From JBEKIK01 sp050013075 (lineage in GTDB: Bacteria; Planctomycetota; Planctomycetia; Pirellulales; Thermoguttaceae): a stretch of DNA of 47,014 nucleotides. Under the pieces are notes generated by a model. The model had not been told where the DNA came from. It saw nothing but the letters and a program-made list of their open reading frames with translations, and made no database searches. Each line of letters starts with the position of its first letter. Within the stretch, counting starts at the first letter, position 1. The stretch covers positions 1 to 47,014 of the forward strand of contig JBEKFZ010000028.1 in NCBI GenBank assembly GCA_050013075.1, in the 5' to 3' direction. Made by a program: the position numbers and the translations under genes. This document shows, in pieces, positions 7,412-15,983 of the stretch.

Positions 7412-7704
7412 ACAACAATTGGGGGGTGGATGCTATGCTTGCGGTGTGAACGCGATTACTGGTTTTCGGTATAAGGTATTTTTGTGGGTATTAGCGGAAT
7501 TCCTTTATTACCAAAGACCCTGTTGTTGGTAAGGGCTACAAGTGGTAAGCTAGCCAACCATCGGCGGCTTTGCCGATTTGTGTGAACGGGCAGTTGGCGT
7601 CGAGTTCGGCGGTTAGTAAAATGGCATTAGTTTAGAGAAGTAAAAGATGGTGTCTATAACCCGGATTAACTATTTATTATCCCCATATAATAAGGAATAT
7701 CAGG

Positions 7705-9642
7705 ATGAACATGTACAGGATGTGTCTGATTTTTGCGGGGGCGTTGTTATTGTCAATGCCGGTTGCAACAAACATCGCTGTTGGCGATCAACCGGTTCCC
7801 GCAAAACAAGAAACGCTGGAAGGGATCGTTGCCGCTTGCCAAGAGGCAAAATCTCAATTCCGCCCGCTAACCAAAGATGACCTCAAGTCGGTGAAAACCG
7901 AACTGGTCGAGGCCCTTGCCCGGCTCGATGTCGAGTTGAAAGCAGCCGGCGCCAACGGCGAGGACTGGCGGCAATTCCTGCTTTGGGAAACGCTGCAAAA
8001 AGAGTTGCAAAAGGAAGGCGCTCTGGATCAGAAGGCGCTGAACGAGGTTTGCAGCCGTTATGCCTCGGGAAACGAGGGACTGGGGTTGATATGGTTTGTC
8101 GAGGCTCGATCGACTTTGTGGCGCTTGCTGAAGGTGGACGAAGCCATCGACAATCCCAAAACAAAAAACACTTACGAACGCATGTTGGATAATCTGAGCA
8201 ATAATTTAAAGTCCTTTGCAGTCAAACCGACGACGGAAAACACCCTCGGCATCAGCGAATCGATACGTTGGCTGCAAAACCTTCAACAGGCGCCGGAAGT
8301 GGTCCAGGCCGTCCAGCGGCAGTTCATCCGACCGAACCTGTACGGCGAAGCATCCGCGGAGTTTGTCGCCGCCGGCATGGCCGATTCCGTCGATGACAAC
8401 ACCGCCATTTGCGATGAGATCCTTGGGACTTCGATTTCCGGGTCCGCCCATACCGTGGGCCAAACCACCGCGGAGTTGAGTCCGGACTCCAACCTGGGCG
8501 TGATCGACGCGCTGCTGTTTGCCACCACGTACAGCTCGACCGTCGGTTCTCACGGCCCGGTGTGCATTTATACCACCGGCACGACGCAAATCGGGGCCTG
8601 CAAACGGATCTGGATAAACGAATATGGAATCTTTTCCTGCCCGGCGGTATCCAACGCCGTCACGCAAACCTCAATCAACGATATTCAAGCCCGCAGGAGA
8701 ATTGTCGAACGCATTGCCTGGAAAAAAGCCTACCAGCAAAAACCGACGGCGGAATGTATTGCATCGTCTCATGCCGAACAGCGGGCGAACAAGCGCGTCG
8801 ACGACAAGGCCGCGGAATCGCTGGACAAGGCCCAAGCGGATTTCATGAAAAAATTTCGCCGCCCTTTGTGCGATCACAAATTATTCCCCGAGCAATTGCG
8901 GTTCAGCACCGATAAGCAGGAGTTACATGTAGTGTCGCTGCAAATCGGCAGCTCCCGGCTGGCTGCGTCCATGCCCCCGCCCAGCGCGATTAAGGCCGAC
9001 CTGGTGCTGCGCGTGCACGAATCGATGGTCAACAATTTCGCCCTGGACTCCCTGGGCGGCATGACCGTGAATGAAGATAATTTCCAAAAAGCGCTGAACG
9101 ACATGTTCCCCCAACCATCGGAGGAAGCGAAAGGCGATGAGAGTCAGCCAAACCCGACTGAGGGGCAAAAGCCAAAGCGACTTAGTCTGCGCGACAAAAT
9201 GAAACGCGACAAGAATCAACCGCCTTGGACGATCACATTTGCCACGCGTCAACCCATATCGGTAACTTTCAGCGACGAGGGCTTCAAAATCATTATCCGG
9301 GGCACCAAATTCATAAACGGCGATAATTCGTGCGACGACATGGATGTAACCGTAGTTTATAAAATCGAAAAAACCGACGCCGGCTTTAAAGCCGTCCGGC
9401 AAGGGGAGATCCAGATTTTCCCCCCGGGCCGTCATCAGCTCAGCGGCAAGGAGATTGCCATAAAAGAACTGCTGACAAAGCGCTTCAGCAAAATCTTCGA
9501 GCCGGAAATTTTAGGCGAGGGATTTGTCTTCTCGGGAAGACTGAAGAAGGTGGGCGAAATGCTGCCCGTCGATGTCCAGTCCCGCGACGGCTGGCTAACC
9601 ATAGCCTGGAATCGCGCCCAAGCCGATAAAAAACTCAATTAA
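7705..9642 (+). CDS. Exported protein of unknown function (645 aa)
   Basis: Not recognised. The N-terminus has a signal peptide (NMYRMCLIFAGALLLSMPVA, cleavage likely before or after IAVGDQ). Residues about 35-210 are helical and charged. Residues about 220-345 hold a Gly/Ser/Thr-rich segment with several Cys (STVGSHGPVCIYTTG, GACKRIW, GIFSCPAV). Residues 345-395 have the basic helical stretch AEQRANKRVDDKAAESLDKA. The C-terminal part (about 405-640) alternates short hydrophobic strands and suggests a beta domain. A start at 7705 has AAGGA at 7692-7696. A MITE-like element follows 38 bp after the stop. It has no obvious operon partner. Confidence 0.85.
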   Translation: MNMYRMCLIFAGALLLSMPVATNIAVGDQPVPAKQETLEGIVAACQEAKSQFRPLTKDDLKSVKTELVEALARLDVELKAAGANGEDWRQFLLWETLQKELQKEGALDQKALNEVCSRYASGNEGLGLIWFVEARSTLWRLLKVDEAIDNPKTKNTYERMLDNLSNNLKSFAVKPTTENTLGISESIRWLQNLQQAPEVVQAVQRQFIRPNLYGEASAEFVAAGMADSVDDNTAICDEILGTSISGSAHTVGQTTAELSPDSNLGVIDALLFATTYSSTVGSHGPVCIYTTGTTQIGACKRIWINEYGIFSCPAVSNAVTQTSINDIQARRRIVERIAWKKAYQQKPTAECIASSHAEQRANKRVDDKAAESLDKAQADFMKKFRRPLCDHKLFPEQLRFSTDKQELHVVSLQIGSSRLAASMPPPSAIKADLVLRVHESMVNNFALDSLGGMTVNEDNFQKALNDMFPQPSEEAKGDESQPNPTEGQKPKRLSLRDKMKRDKNQPPWTITFATRQPISVTFSDEGFKIIIRGTKFINGDNSCDDMDVTVVYKIEKTDAGFKAVRQGEIQIFPPGRHQLSGKEIAIKELLTKRFSKIFEPEILGEGFVFSGRLKKVGEMLPVDVQSRDGWLTIAWNRAQADKKLN

Positions 9643-9680
9643 GGATAGCCCGGAATCAAGAATTAAAAAAAAGGCATCTT

Positions 9681-9807
9681 TATTGAGTGTCAGGTAATGA
9701 ATGTCGCATTTTTGCTTCAGAGCCGGGCCGTGTCGGGTGCGGAATTACCGGGGCGACACGCCCCGGCTCTGACTTTTCATGCGAGATTCTTTTTCTGAGA
9801 CTCAATA
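9681..9807. mobile_element. MITE-like element, copy 2 (127 bp, inverted)
   Basis: Bounded by TATTGAGTGTCAG and CTGAGACTCAATA (one mismatch between the ends). Its reverse complement aligns along its full length with copy 1, including the outer CAGAGCC/GGCTCTG stem and the AAAAAGAAT and GCGACATT flanks. Length is identical to copy 1 at 127 bp. It lies between a + strand gene and the convergent Hsp70-like gene. Confidence 0.87.
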
Positions 9808-9858
9808 GCCCACGGTGAACACGCCGGGGGCCAGAGGATTATTTTCCCCTTCGCCGTG

Positions 9859-12800
9859 TCACGCCAAGCGCAAACCCTTGGGCAGCGATTCGCCGAAAAC
9901 CAGATTTTGCTCGCTTGTGTCCAGGCTGCCGGCGCGGCGGACAAGTTCGATAAAATGATCCGGGGCTCCCACGGACGCGAGAAAATCGCAGGCCTTCCGC
10001 CGTGGTTTCTCGGAAAGATCGCGGTAACGGTCGTCGGTTCGCCGGGCGATCTGCATCACGGCCAGGGGCGTTTCCGCCTCTGGGCCGGCAAGGTCCAACA
10101 GCCGCAGAAGCCACAGCGAAGCCGTATCGGCCGGAGTCACCGAATTTAGCGGGCCGTACAACGGCACTCGCGCTCCGATCCGGCCGAGTGCCCAGATGAT
10201 CGGTTGCCGCACCGGAGAGATCTTGGGCTTGGGCAACAGATCGAGCAGCATCGCGCCCAGTTCTATTTTCAATTCCACGGGAAGGATTTCCAGCGCGCCG
10301 AGCAAGCGCCACATTTCGGCGGTTTCGCGCGAGGCGAAACTCAGGTCTCCGCCGCGTCCCTTGCCCGTGGTCAGTTGCCGGTGCAGGCCGCGGATGGGTC
10401 CGAGAAGCGGCTCGGCCAGGGCCTGCTGCTGACCGGCGCCCAGTCCGCCGCAGATCCGCCGCCAAAGGATCCAGCCTTCGGCCCGGCTTGCGGGGAAGGC
10501 GAATTTTCCTTGCAGTGCGGTCCAGGTTTGCGTCACGCGCCAGTCGTCCACGGCAAGTCCAAAGCCCGGACGCAGGGCGAATCCCAACAGGTTCAGCCAG
10601 CGGATTTCGTGCACCGCGCTGCGGCGGCGACCGGACTGGACCTCCATCAGCGTCTCCCACATCCGCCGGCAAAGCGAGGTGGGCCAGGCATTGCGGTTCA
10701 TACCGGTGGCCGCGGTCAATCGCTTGATCAATCCTTCCGGTTTGTCGCCGCTGTCGGGTCCGAATGCCCCGCGGATGAGTTTTTCGGATTCCAGCCACAC
10801 GGCCTCGTCGATGAAACCCTCTTGTTCCGCTGCCGACTGGTGGGCGGCGACGTCGGTTTGCGTGGCTGAACGAACGTCGAATTGTAGACGCCAACTCCGC
10901 CGGCCGCCGACTTCGCCGCACCACAGCTCTAGCGTGCCGATCTCGGTCAGCCGGGCGTGGAGTGAGACCGAAACGATCTCGGATTGGCCTTTTTTCCGCG
11001 TTTTAAGCACGGTGCGGATGGGCGGCAGCGGAGTCATGCGCTCGCGGTCGATGGCCACAAGTTCGCCGGGCTTGTCCGTCAACCGCGTGCTGGAAACGAA
11101 CAACGGAAACTCCACCGGCTCGGAAACCAACAGGTTGAATCGCCGATCGGCAAGCTCCACGTCTTGGCCCGGCTCGGCATTGGCCGGCACCAGACAGATC
11201 GCCGAACCTTCACACCCTTCATACTCTTCAAATTCTTCTGACTCAACCTTCTCTACGCCGATGTAATAGGTTCGGGCCAGTCCGGCGGCTATCCGCACGC
11301 CCTGCCCGCGGCGGACCATGCCATAGTAGGCCGCGCCCCGGGCCACGGCCAGATCGAGCCGGTCGTTGTCCAACACCACGGGCCGCCAAGACGACGCGGC
11401 GCTGAACCAACTTTCGATGACCTCCAACAATCGCTCGCGTAAAAGCGGCGATTCGAACACTCCGCCGTTGAAAAGCACGATATCGGGCCGGGCTGGATCG
11501 TAGTCTGTGGGCATATCAGTTTCTTCGATCGCCACGTGGCGATGTGCGGTCAAAAACGCCGCCAGGTATCGCGTAACGGCCGGATCCGGGGCGAAAGGCA
11601 GGCCGAATTCCTGAAAGCCCGATCTGCGACCGATCGGATTGGCGTCCAAACCGACGCGGGGAAAAAATCCCTCGACCAACAGATCGCGGACCTCTTGGCC
11701 GGTTACCTCGACGTGAATTCCGCCGCCGATCAATCGCGATCCCGGGCCGGGCAGATTGACGGTGAGCCGTTGCGGCGGATCAGGCCCTAAAAGCGTTTCC
11801 TTCACCGCCCGGCAGGTCCGCACAAGCACTGCCCATTGGCGCGGCTCCAACTTAAAAGTCCCCTCTCCGGGCACCGCGCCAGCGGTCGGGATAGGGCTAG
11901 GGTGAGTCCCCTCTCCCTTTGGGAGAAAGCTAGGGTCGGTCCCCTTTTCCGACCAACCTTCGGTCGGTGCCCGGAGAGGGCTAGGGTGAGGGCTATTCGC
12001 GCTCGATGCAAGTTTTTTTTCAATATGTTGGGCCAGTGCCAAATCCAGATTGTCGCCGCCGAGGATGAGGTGATCGCCCACGGCCACGCGATGGAATTGC
12101 ACCTTGCCGCCCTTGCCGCGCCGCACGCGGATCAGGGTGAAATCGGACGTGCCGCCGCCAATATCGCAGACCAGAATTTTTTGGCCCACTTCGACCAGGC
12201 GCTCCCAATCGTTTTGATGCGAGTAAATCCAGGCGTAAAAAGCGGCCTGCGGCTCTTCGATCAACACCACCCGGGGCAGCCCGGCCGCGGCCGCCGCTTT
12301 GACGGTCAATTCCCGGGCGACCTCGTCGAACGAAGCCGGCAGCGTGAGCACGAAATCCTGTTTTTCCAATGGTTCGCGCGGGAATGCGGCGTTCCAAGCA
12401 TCGCGCACGTGGGCCAGATATCTTGCACTGACTTCGACCGGCGAAAGACGCTCAACGTCTTCGGCCCCGTGCCAAGGCAACAACGGCGCGGTGCGATCCA
12501 CACCCGGGTGACAGAGCCACGACTTGGCCGAGTTTATCAGCCGTCCCGGGACAAGCGTGCCCTGATCGCGCGCGAAAAAACCGACGGCATAGGGAGATTT
12601 ATTGTAGTTGCCCGAGGCGTCACTAAAGTGACGCCCCCCCGGATCTCCGCCCCCTAAGTCCTGAACCCTGAACCCTGAACCCTGAACCCTTTTCCCTGCT
12701 CCCTGCCAGGGCAATTGCAATGCCTCGGGGGGAAACTCGCCCCGGGCACTCTGATAATGAAACGAAGGCAGCGTTTCCCGGGCTTCGACCTGACCCGGGG

Positions 12801-12954
12801 CCGCCAATTGGTGCACGGCAAACGTGCGCACCCGCCACGGCGACTCGTGCGTATCGACGTAGCATACCGCCGAGTTCGTCGTGCCCAGATCGAAACCCAC
12901 GACGTAACGGCTGGGCTTGGATTGTTCGCTGGCCCCGTGTTTCATCTTGCCCAT
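9859..12954 (-). CDS. Hsp70-like protein with long C-terminal extension
   Basis: A 1031-aa protein with an Hsp70/actin-type ATPase domain: phosphate-1 motif VGFDLGTTNSAV (about 19-30), phosphate-2 motif CDIGGGTSDFTLI (about 257-269) and an adenosine-type motif LFNGGVFESPLL (about 488-500). The remaining ~530 residues lack the classic substrate-binding beta-domain and lid, and resemble the DUF3731-type extension of some bacterial Hsp70-like proteins (from memory). Two stretches look foreign: residues about 83-118 (GKRVQGSGFRVQDLGGG...) are encoded by a hairpin plus a 7-bp array, and about 314-363 (SPHPSPLRAPTEGW..., PIPTAGAVPGEG) by palindromic repeats. The frame stays open through both. Start ATG at 12954; another ATG at 12945. 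Divergent from the 86-aa gene at 13060. Confidence 0.85.
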   Translation of the reverse strand: MGKMKHGASEQSKPSRYVVGFDLGTTNSAVCYVDTHESPWRVRTFAVHQLAAPGQVEARETLPSFHYQSARGEFPPEALQLPWQGAGKRVQGSGFRVQDLGGGDPGGRHFSDASGNYNKSPYAVGFFARDQGTLVPGRLINSAKSWLCHPGVDRTAPLLPWHGAEDVERLSPVEVSARYLAHVRDAWNAAFPREPLEKQDFVLTLPASFDEVARELTVKAAAAAGLPRVVLIEEPQAAFYAWIYSHQNDWERLVEVGQKILVCDIGGGTSDFTLIRVRRGKGGKVQFHRVAVGDHLILGGDNLDLALAQHIEKKLASSANSPHPSPLRAPTEGWSEKGTDPSFLPKGEGTHPSPIPTAGAVPGEGTFKLEPRQWAVLVRTCRAVKETLLGPDPPQRLTVNLPGPGSRLIGGGIHVEVTGQEVRDLLVEGFFPRVGLDANPIGRRSGFQEFGLPFAPDPAVTRYLAAFLTAHRHVAIEETDMPTDYDPARPDIVLFNGGVFESPLLRERLLEVIESWFSAASSWRPVVLDNDRLDLAVARGAAYYGMVRRGQGVRIAAGLARTYYIGVEKVESEEFEEYEGCEGSAICLVPANAEPGQDVELADRRFNLLVSEPVEFPLFVSSTRLTDKPGELVAIDRERMTPLPPIRTVLKTRKKGQSEIVSVSLHARLTEIGTLELWCGEVGGRRSWRLQFDVRSATQTDVAAHQSAAEQEGFIDEAVWLESEKLIRGAFGPDSGDKPEGLIKRLTAATGMNRNAWPTSLCRRMWETLMEVQSGRRRSAVHEIRWLNLLGFALRPGFGLAVDDWRVTQTWTALQGKFAFPASRAEGWILWRRICGGLGAGQQQALAEPLLGPIRGLHRQLTTGKGRGGDLSFASRETAEMWRLLGALEILPVELKIELGAMLLDLLPKPKISPVRQPIIWALGRIGARVPLYGPLNSVTPADTASLWLLRLLDLAGPEAETPLAVMQIARRTDDRYRDLSEKPRRKACDFLASVGAPDHFIELVRRAGSLDTSEQNLVFGESLPKGLRLA
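11870..11996. repeat. Palindromic repeat cluster inside the Hsp70-like gene
   Basis: Three linked pieces of the CCCCTCTCC...GGAGAGGG family: CCCTCTCCGGGCACC with GGATAGGGCTAGGGTGAG; CCCTCTCCC-TTT-GGGAGA; and CCGACC-AACC-TTC-GGTCGGTGCCCGG followed by AGAGGGCTAGGGTGAGGG. The cluster is read in frame and adds about 45 residues. Confidence 0.85.
12616..12689. repeat. GGCGTCAC hairpin plus CTGAACC 7-bp array inside the Hsp70-like gene
   Basis: The hairpin GGCGTCAC-TAAA-GTGACGCC (12616-12635) is followed by four exact CTGAACC units (12661-12688). On the gene strand the array encodes the RVQGSGFRVQ segment. It is the same unit as the array before dnaB. Confidence 0.9.
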
Positions 12955-13059
12955 CGTAATCGAAAAAGAAAAAAAGAGGAAGAATAAAGGCGGAAAAAAA
13001 TAATTGTAATCATCCCAGTCCCCTGGCATTTTACCGTCGGATAGCGATAATCTGACGTT

Positions 13060-13320
13060 ATGGCTAAAACCACATCCTACCAAGACCGCATAATTCGCAG
13101 GTATTATCAAAACCGCGACGACATCATGCTGCAAAAGTTGGGCGATCTGGTGACCGATCTTTATTTGGCCGAAGGGAAGGCCAAGGATCGCCTCTGGAAA
13201 CGCCTGGCCGCGGCGCTTAAAAATCTCAAAATCCCCAACGCCCAAATCGACCACATAGTCCGCAGCGACAACCCCACGCTGGCGGCAAATCTGCTGAAAA
13301 AACTGTTGGAAAAAAAATAA
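13060..13320 (+). CDS. Small conserved-looking protein of unknown function (86 aa)
   Basis: Not assigned to a named family. The protein is basic and helical: MAKTTSYQDRIIRRYYQNRD, then LQKLGDLVTDLYLAEGKAK, and a C-terminal LAANLLKKLLEKK. There is no signal peptide or membrane segment. It starts 106 bp from the divergent Hsp70-like gene and ends 12 bp before the ParA-like gene, so it is probably co-transcribed with parA. A GATAAT box at about 13048 close to the ATG would give a nearly leaderless transcript, and no Shine-Dalgarno is obvious. A link with the Hsp70-like protein is possible from the shared divergent control region only. Confidence 0.75.
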   Translation: MAKTTSYQDRIIRRYYQNRDDIMLQKLGDLVTDLYLAEGKAKDRLWKRLAAALKNLKIPNAQIDHIVRSDNPTLAANLLKKLLEKK

Positions 13321-13332
13321 ATCCCGCCGGGA

Positions 13333-14157
13333 ATGAATCCAACCATGCGATCCATCGCTATTATGAACCAGAAAGGCGGAGTGGGCAAAACCACTACGGC
13401 GGTGAACGTCAGCGCTGCATTGGCCGCCACGGGTTTGCGGGTCTGTCTGGTCGATCTGGATCCGCAGGCACATGCCACGTTGCATTTCGGCCTGGATCTT
13501 GGTCCCCAACAACCTTCGATCTACCAAGTGCTCACCGGCCCCACGCACCTTGGCGAAGCCCGCCGCGAGGTGGCCGACAATCTGTGGGTTGTGGCCTCCA
13601 GCTTGGACCTGGCGGGCGCAGAGATTGAACTAGTGAACGTGGCGGGCCGCGAAACAATACTCCGCGACAAATTGCGCGAAGACGACGCGGAGTTCGATTA
13701 TCTGCTGATCGATTGCCCGCCCTCGCTGGGCTTGCTGACGCTTAACGCCCTGGCCGCGGTGAATGAAGTTTTTATTCCCCTACAACCGCATTTTTTGGCC
13801 TTGCACGGGTTGAGCAAACTGCTGGAAACCATTGATATGGTGGCCGCGCGCTTGAATCCTCAGTTAAAACTCAGCGGCATCATTCTTTGCATGTACGAGA
13901 CCAACACGCGGCTTGCGATGGAGGTTTCCCAGGACGTGGACGATTTTTTCCGCAACGCCCGGGGCCAGGCCACTCCCTGGGCGGCGGCGCAGACTTTTCA
14001 GACTCGGATCCGCCGCAACGTGCGATTGGCCGAGGCCCCCAGTTTCGGTCAATCGATCTTCCAATACGCCCCGGATTCCAACGGGGCCGAGGATTACCGC
14101 CGCCTGGCCGAGGAAATTTTAGGGGCCGGAGGCCGGCAGTCGGCGATCGGCGAATAA
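13333..14157 (+). CDS. ParA/Soj-type ATPase
   Basis: A 274-aa P-loop ATPase of the ParA/MinD class. The deviant Walker A is KGGVGKTT (about 14-21) with the signature lysine; Walker A' reads CLVDLDPQAHAT, Walker B LLIDCPPSLGLLTLNAL, and a further family segment is RNVRLAEAPSFGQSI. Such proteins bind DNA as ATP dimers and segregate chromosomes or position cargo. No parB or parS is visible within the window, so an orphan or trans-acting ParB is likely. The gene follows the 86-aa gene by 12 bp. ATGs at 13333 and 13345 are both possible starts. The last residues (GGRQSAIGE) may be repeat-derived. Confidence 0.9.
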   Translation: MNPTMRSIAIMNQKGGVGKTTTAVNVSAALAATGLRVCLVDLDPQAHATLHFGLDLGPQQPSIYQVLTGPTHLGEARREVADNLWVVASSLDLAGAEIELVNVAGRETILRDKLREDDAEFDYLLIDCPPSLGLLTLNALAAVNEVFIPLQPHFLALHGLSKLLETIDMVAARLNPQLKLSGIILCMYETNTRLAMEVSQDVDDFFRNARGQATPWAAAQTFQTRIRRNVRLAEAPSFGQSIFQYAPDSNGAEDYRRLAEEILGAGGRQSAIGE

Positions 14158-14167
14158 CGGATATAAA

Positions 14168-14185
14168 AATCGCTTGCGGTTTCGC
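14168..14185. repeat. AATCGCTTGCGGTTTCGC repeat
   Basis: One of five copies of a short dispersed sequence (also near 17238, 34208, 38203 and 46562). The 38203 copy is a full palindrome, GCGAAACCGC-AA-GCGGTTTC; the others are one arm plus. It lies in the 205-bp gap between the parA-like and flippase genes, where nothing else is evident. Confidence 0.75.
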
Positions 14186-14362
14186 AAGAAGGCTCTTTTC
14201 ACGCAAGTTTTTCAATCATTTTTTCCATCCGGCGGTGACGATTATGCCGGTTGTGTTGCCGCGAGCAAAAAGCGATTTTCCGCCATGCGAGTGTGACCGA
14301 AAGTAGAGTTGTGTATCGGTCGATGTGCCGTTGGTTAGCCCGATCATTGAAAGAAACACAAC

Positions 14363-15970
14363 ATGGACCCGCAAACCGTTTCATATACATCCACGGTGAC
14401 TGAAGAGCAGTCGGCGCCGTCGATCGGAGTGGTTGACAACTGGCATGCCGATTCGCTTGTGCATAGCGTGGTGTTGTGGCTTGTGCTGATGGCGGTGCAG
14501 AGGGCGGTGGGCTTCTTGCGGGCGATTTTATTCTGCCGCTGGCTGGACGCCGAACAGTTAGGGCTTTGGGACATGACCTTCGGGTTTCTGATGTTTGCCG
14601 GACCGCTGGCCATGCTGGCCTTGCCCGGCACTTTCGGCCGTTATGCGGAGTATTACCGTTTGCGCGGGCAACTCCGCCCGTTCCTAGCGCGGACCGCCGC
14701 GGCGTGTATTTTGCTGACTTTGGCGGCCGTGACGCTTATTGTGCTTTATCGCGGCGAATTCTCCCGGGTCATCTTCGGATCCTCGCGGCAAACGGAGCTT
14801 GTTATATTGACGGCCGGCGTGCTGATGGCGGTGGCGGCCTATAACTATTTCATCAGCCTGCTTACGGCACTGAGAAAAGCGCGCCTGGCCGCGACGATGG
14901 AATTCCTCAACGGCGTGCTGTTTGCCGCGTTGGGGATCGGGTTGCTGTTGACCTGGCGGTGCGACTCGGCGAGCGTGGCGGTGGCTTACGGCGGATCGTG
15001 TTTGCTGAGCATGGCGGCGGTGTCGTGGCAGGTAAAAGCGGCGTGGGAGTCTTCGCCCGCCGATATCGAGCCTCTGCCGCGGCGTGCGATGTGGTCCAAG
15101 CTGATTCCATTCGCGGCATGGATGCTTTCGATCAGTATGCTGACGAATTTATTCGGCCTCGCCGATCGATATATGATCATTCACTTTGCTCCGGGCTCGG
15201 TCGAAGAAAGGCTGTCCCTGGTGGGACAGTATTACAGTTGCCGGGTGCTGCCGCTGTTGTTGGTTTCCGTTGCATCGATGATGGCCACGGTGCTTTTGCC
15301 TCACTTGATCCACGATTGGGAATCCGGCCGGCGCGACCTGGTTGCCCGACGGCTGAATCTTTTTCTGAAACTGCTGGCTTTTGGCCTGATGGCGGCGTCC
15401 GGGGCGGTGTTGTTTGTCGCTCCCTGGTTGTTCGGAGTGGCCTTTCAGGGAAAATTCGCCGCGGGCATGTCCGTACTGCCCTGGACGCTGGCCTATTGCG
15501 TATGTTTCGGCGTGGCGGTGGTCGCCCAGCAATACCTGTGGTGCGCCGAACGAGCAAGCCTGGTGGGGCTGGCTTTAGGGGCCGGATTGGCGGTGAATAT
15601 AGCCCTGAATCTAGCGCTTTTGCCCAGGTTGGGATTGCTTGGCGCGGTGCTGGCGGCCTCGGCGGCGAACCTGATCGCCCTGGTGTTGATCCTTGTTTTC
15701 GCACGGCTCGCCGGATTTCAAATCCACCGGGGATTATGGATTATTCTGGGCCTAGCCCCGGCAATATGCCTGGGACCTTGGGTAACCGTGGGCGTGCTTT
15801 TGGCCATCGTCCTGGAATCGATTCGCTCCGATAAATTATTGACGCGCGAAGAAAAACATCAGCTTTCCGAAGGCATCAAACATTATTGGAGTAATTTTAT
15901 TAAGGGCCTCTCTAGTCTCCCCTCTCCTTTTGGGAGAGGGGCAGGGGGTGAGGGGCATTACAAACCATAG
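14363..15970 (+). CDS. Wzx/MATE-like polysaccharide flippase
   Basis: A 535-aa integral membrane protein with about 12-14 hydrophobic segments spread over residues 35-490, typical of the MVF/Wzx transporters that flip lipid-linked sugars across the cytoplasmic membrane. Supporting segments are VQRAVGFLRAILFCRWLDAE near the N-terminus (the usual polysaccharide-synthesis signature region), LFGLADRYMIIHFAP in the middle and ALLPRLGLLGAVLAASAANL near the end. The substrate cannot be told. The last ~20 residues (SSLPSPFGRGAGGEGHYKP) come from a CCCCTCTCC palindromic repeat that has extended the reading frame to a new stop. A GNAT gene follows within 15 bp, suggesting an operon. Confidence 0.83.
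   Translation: MDPQTVSYTSTVTEEQSAPSIGVVDNWHADSLVHSVVLWLVLMAVQRAVGFLRAILFCRWLDAEQLGLWDMTFGFLMFAGPLAMLALPGTFGRYAEYYRLRGQLRPFLARTAAACILLTLAAVTLIVLYRGEFSRVIFGSSRQTELVILTAGVLMAVAAYNYFISLLTALRKARLAATMEFLNGVLFAALGIGLLLTWRCDSASVAVAYGGSCLLSMAAVSWQVKAAWESSPADIEPLPRRAMWSKLIPFAAWMLSISMLTNLFGLADRYMIIHFAPGSVEERLSLVGQYYSCRVLPLLLVSVASMMATVLLPHLIHDWESGRRDLVARRLNLFLKLLAFGLMAASGAVLFVAPWLFGVAFQGKFAAGMSVLPWTLAYCVCFGVAVVAQQYLWCAERASLVGLALGAGLAVNIALNLALLPRLGLLGAVLAASAANLIALVLILVFARLAGFQIHRGLWIILGLAPAICLGPWVTVGVLLAIVLESIRSDKLLTREEKHQLSEGIKHYWSNFIKGLSSLPSPFGRGAGGEGHYKP
15918..15955. repeat. CCCCTCTCC...GGGAGAGGGG palindrome at the flippase 3' end
   Basis: CCCCTCTCC-TTTT-GGGAGAGGGG is followed by CAGGGGGTGAGGGG, the same family as at 3305 and 11870. 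It supplies the final codons of the flippase gene and lies just upstream of the GNAT gene. Confidence 0.85.
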
Positions 15971-15983
15971 TGTTAAACGTCCA

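Noticed and set aside
9839..10924. A 361-aa open frame on the same strand as, and inside, the Hsp70-like gene
   Set aside because: It is Arg-rich with no recognisable motif and overlaps a better-supported frame.
11836..12657. A 273-aa antisense frame in the Hsp70-like gene
   Set aside because: It covers the Hsp70 phosphate-2 region on the other strand and the same repeats; no family motif is visible.
12955..13548. N-terminal extension of the Hsp70-like frame to 13548
   Set aside because: The extension runs antisense through the 86-aa gene and the start of parA and lacks conserved sequence; the Hsp70 motif starts just after the ATG at 12954.
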